Source of the DNA: Pseudoalteromonas sp. GCY | GTDB taxonomy: Bacteria > Pseudomonadota > Gammaproteobacteria > Enterobacterales > Alteromonadaceae | Assembly (NCBI RefSeq): GCF_016695175.1 | Contig: NZ_CP068023.1 | Span: forward strand, 4,006,501-4,070,500 | Length of the DNA: 64,000 bases | Direction of reading: 5' to 3' | Shown: positions 63,034 to 64,000 of the stretch, in pieces | Layout: every line of letters starts with the position of its first letter | How positions within the stretch are numbered: position 1 is the first letter of the stretch | Translations under genes and position numbers: made by a program | Notes under the pieces: generated by a model | What the model saw: the letters and a program-made list of their open reading frames with translations, nothing else | Told to the model about the DNA's origin: nothing | The model's database searches: none

Positions 63034-64000
63034 ATGAACAAAAACTTAATAACATCAATACTTTGTTGTTCACTATTCCTAGCAGGATGCGGCGGTTCAG
63101 GTGGTGACACTACACCAGTCAATCAGGATAGCGGCAAAAATGGAAATAATGGCAACACGGATTCAAATAACGATAATACAGATTCAGGAACGGATACAAC
63201 GACTAAGCCAGTCGCTAAAATTCAGGCAAGTGCCTTTGGGGAGACAGGCAACGTCATTCAGCTTAGCACTGCAGGAAGTACGATCCCTGAAAATGCCGAA
63301 ATAACATGGCAGTGGCAAGCCAAACCTCAAGGCAGTAACGCTCAGCTTTCTAACCCCAACGCTAAGCAAGCACACTTTACCGCTGATTTTTCAGGTAGTT
63401 ATATTGTAGGGCTAACAATCAAGTCAGGTAGTAACGAATCGAAAACACAGTTTGAGATCCGTGTAAAAGAAAAAACTACACCAAGTGTGAACACGCCTCC
63501 TGTCGCCGATTTCACACTCACAAAACAGGAAATTGCCATCAACGAGCACCTACAGTTAGATGCAAGCAACAGCTCAGACTCAGACGGCGATAATCTTAGT
63601 TATAAATGGCAAGTCACTGCACCTGCTAATGTTGATGAATATACATTGGTAAGTCCTAACAATAACGTTGCCTCTTTTGCCTCTAAATTTGCGGGTGAAT
63701 ACACCATTACTTTAACCGTTTATGATGGTAAATCGTCACATAGCAAATCGGAAAAGGTCATCGTTGTAGATAATCAGCCAGCTCTAAAAGCAGCTATTGC
63801 AGCGCCTTCAGAGGTTACATTAAGCTCAATGACTTTTGTTGAGCTGAAAAGTGATGGTAGTCAGTATCAAGGCGCAGTAACACCGTTTTGGAGTTTTGAC
63901 AGCAAACCGAGCGGCAGCCAAGCGGTAATGGCTACGCCAAACGGATTTAGCACCTCACTTAAAGTGGATAAGGCAGGACAATATAAAATCCGCTTTAGCC
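63034..64000 (+). CDS. PKD-domain lipoprotein, 3' end outside the window
   Basis: At least 322 residues, open at the window edge. Signal peptide with lipobox LAGC (Cys19), followed by a Gly/Asn/Asp-rich linker (about 20-57) of the kind that extends lipoproteins from the membrane. Then tandem PKD/Ig-like domains: about 60-150, 155-250 (PPVADFTLTKQEIAINEHLQLDASNSSDSDGDNLSYKWQV is the classical PKD opening) and 255 onward. Ribosome site AAAGGA. Probably a surface adhesion or protein-binding lipoprotein, or the N-terminal part of a larger enzyme. Confidence 0.8.
   Translation, partial: MNKNLITSILCCSLFLAGCGGSGGDTTPVNQDSGKNGNNGNTDSNNDNTDSGTDTTTKPVAKIQASAFGETGNVIQLSTAGSTIPENAEITWQWQAKPQGSNAQLSNPNAKQAHFTADFSGSYIVGLTIKSGSNESKTQFEIRVKEKTTPSVNTPPVADFTLTKQEIAINEHLQLDASNSSDSDGDNLSYKWQVTAPANVDEYTLVSPNNNVASFASKFAGEYTITLTVYDGKSSHSKSEKVIVVDNQPALKAAIAAPSEVTLSSMTFVELKSDGSQYQGAVTPFWSFDSKPSGSQAVMATPNGFSTSLKVDKAGQYKIRFS

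Overview
The window looks like chromosomal DNA of a marine gammaproteobacterium close to Pseudoalteromonas. This is inferred from the gene set and order: a DeoR regulator-glmS pair, dCache chemoreceptors, RND and FtsX-type exporters, secreted Zn and trypsin-like proteases, and moderate GC with AT-rich islands. No rRNA, tRNA or CRISPR array was recognised.

Left part (1-11 kb): an N-terminally truncated PoNe-type DNase toxin with two tandem DUF1910/DUF1911 (PoNi-type) immunity genes, then a chemoreceptor, a porin-like protein, a lipase-like hydrolase, dps, a tandem array of about 123-bp REP-like repeats, and oligopeptidase B. From 11 to 22.6 kb, two exporters lie on the minus strand: an RND pump with its adaptor, and a four-gene ABC exporter (HlyD-like adaptor, ATPase, two FtsX/MacB-type permeases). 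The ABC operon is preceded by a good -24/-12 (sigma-54) promoter and a pair of dyads 20 bp apart. An NtrC-type regulator with its kinase is encoded at 32.8-35.4 kb and is the obvious candidate activator.

Middle (22.8-40 kb): a secreted HExxHxxGxxH metalloprotease, a PQ-loop membrane protein, a transglutaminase/TPR lipoprotein gene broken by one amber codon, a secreted trypsin-like protease with PKD and PPC domains, a large surface protease-propeller-barrel protein, a Fur box in front of a small membrane protein, a hexose-6-phosphate mutarotase, a second chemoreceptor and a porin. From 40 to 46.5 kb a minus-strand cluster joins an asparagine synthetase-like enzyme, an aspartate-carbamoyltransferase paralogue with altered substrate motifs, a 39-residue membrane microprotein, an SSS symporter, an Ig-like membrane-anchored protein and an N-carbamoyl-amino-acid hydrolase. 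It looks like a pathway for an undefined N-carbamoyl compound.

Right part (46.5-64 kb): an AhpD-like protein, a two-component system with a retropepsin-like lipoprotein, and an NAD-metabolism locus in which the regulator NrtR and three TGTC-N5-GACA operators remain. The target gene prs is cut to its N-terminal 75 or so residues, and an unknown gene now follows the promoter. After a LysR/DUF2798/monooxygenase group and several unknown AT-rich genes there is a RAYT-type transposase, a truncated tnsA, an unknown 478-residue membrane protein and a recognisable Tn7-type transposon end 24 bp past the glmS stop codon. These are remnants of a Tn7-like element at attTn7. The window ends inside a PKD-domain lipoprotein gene.
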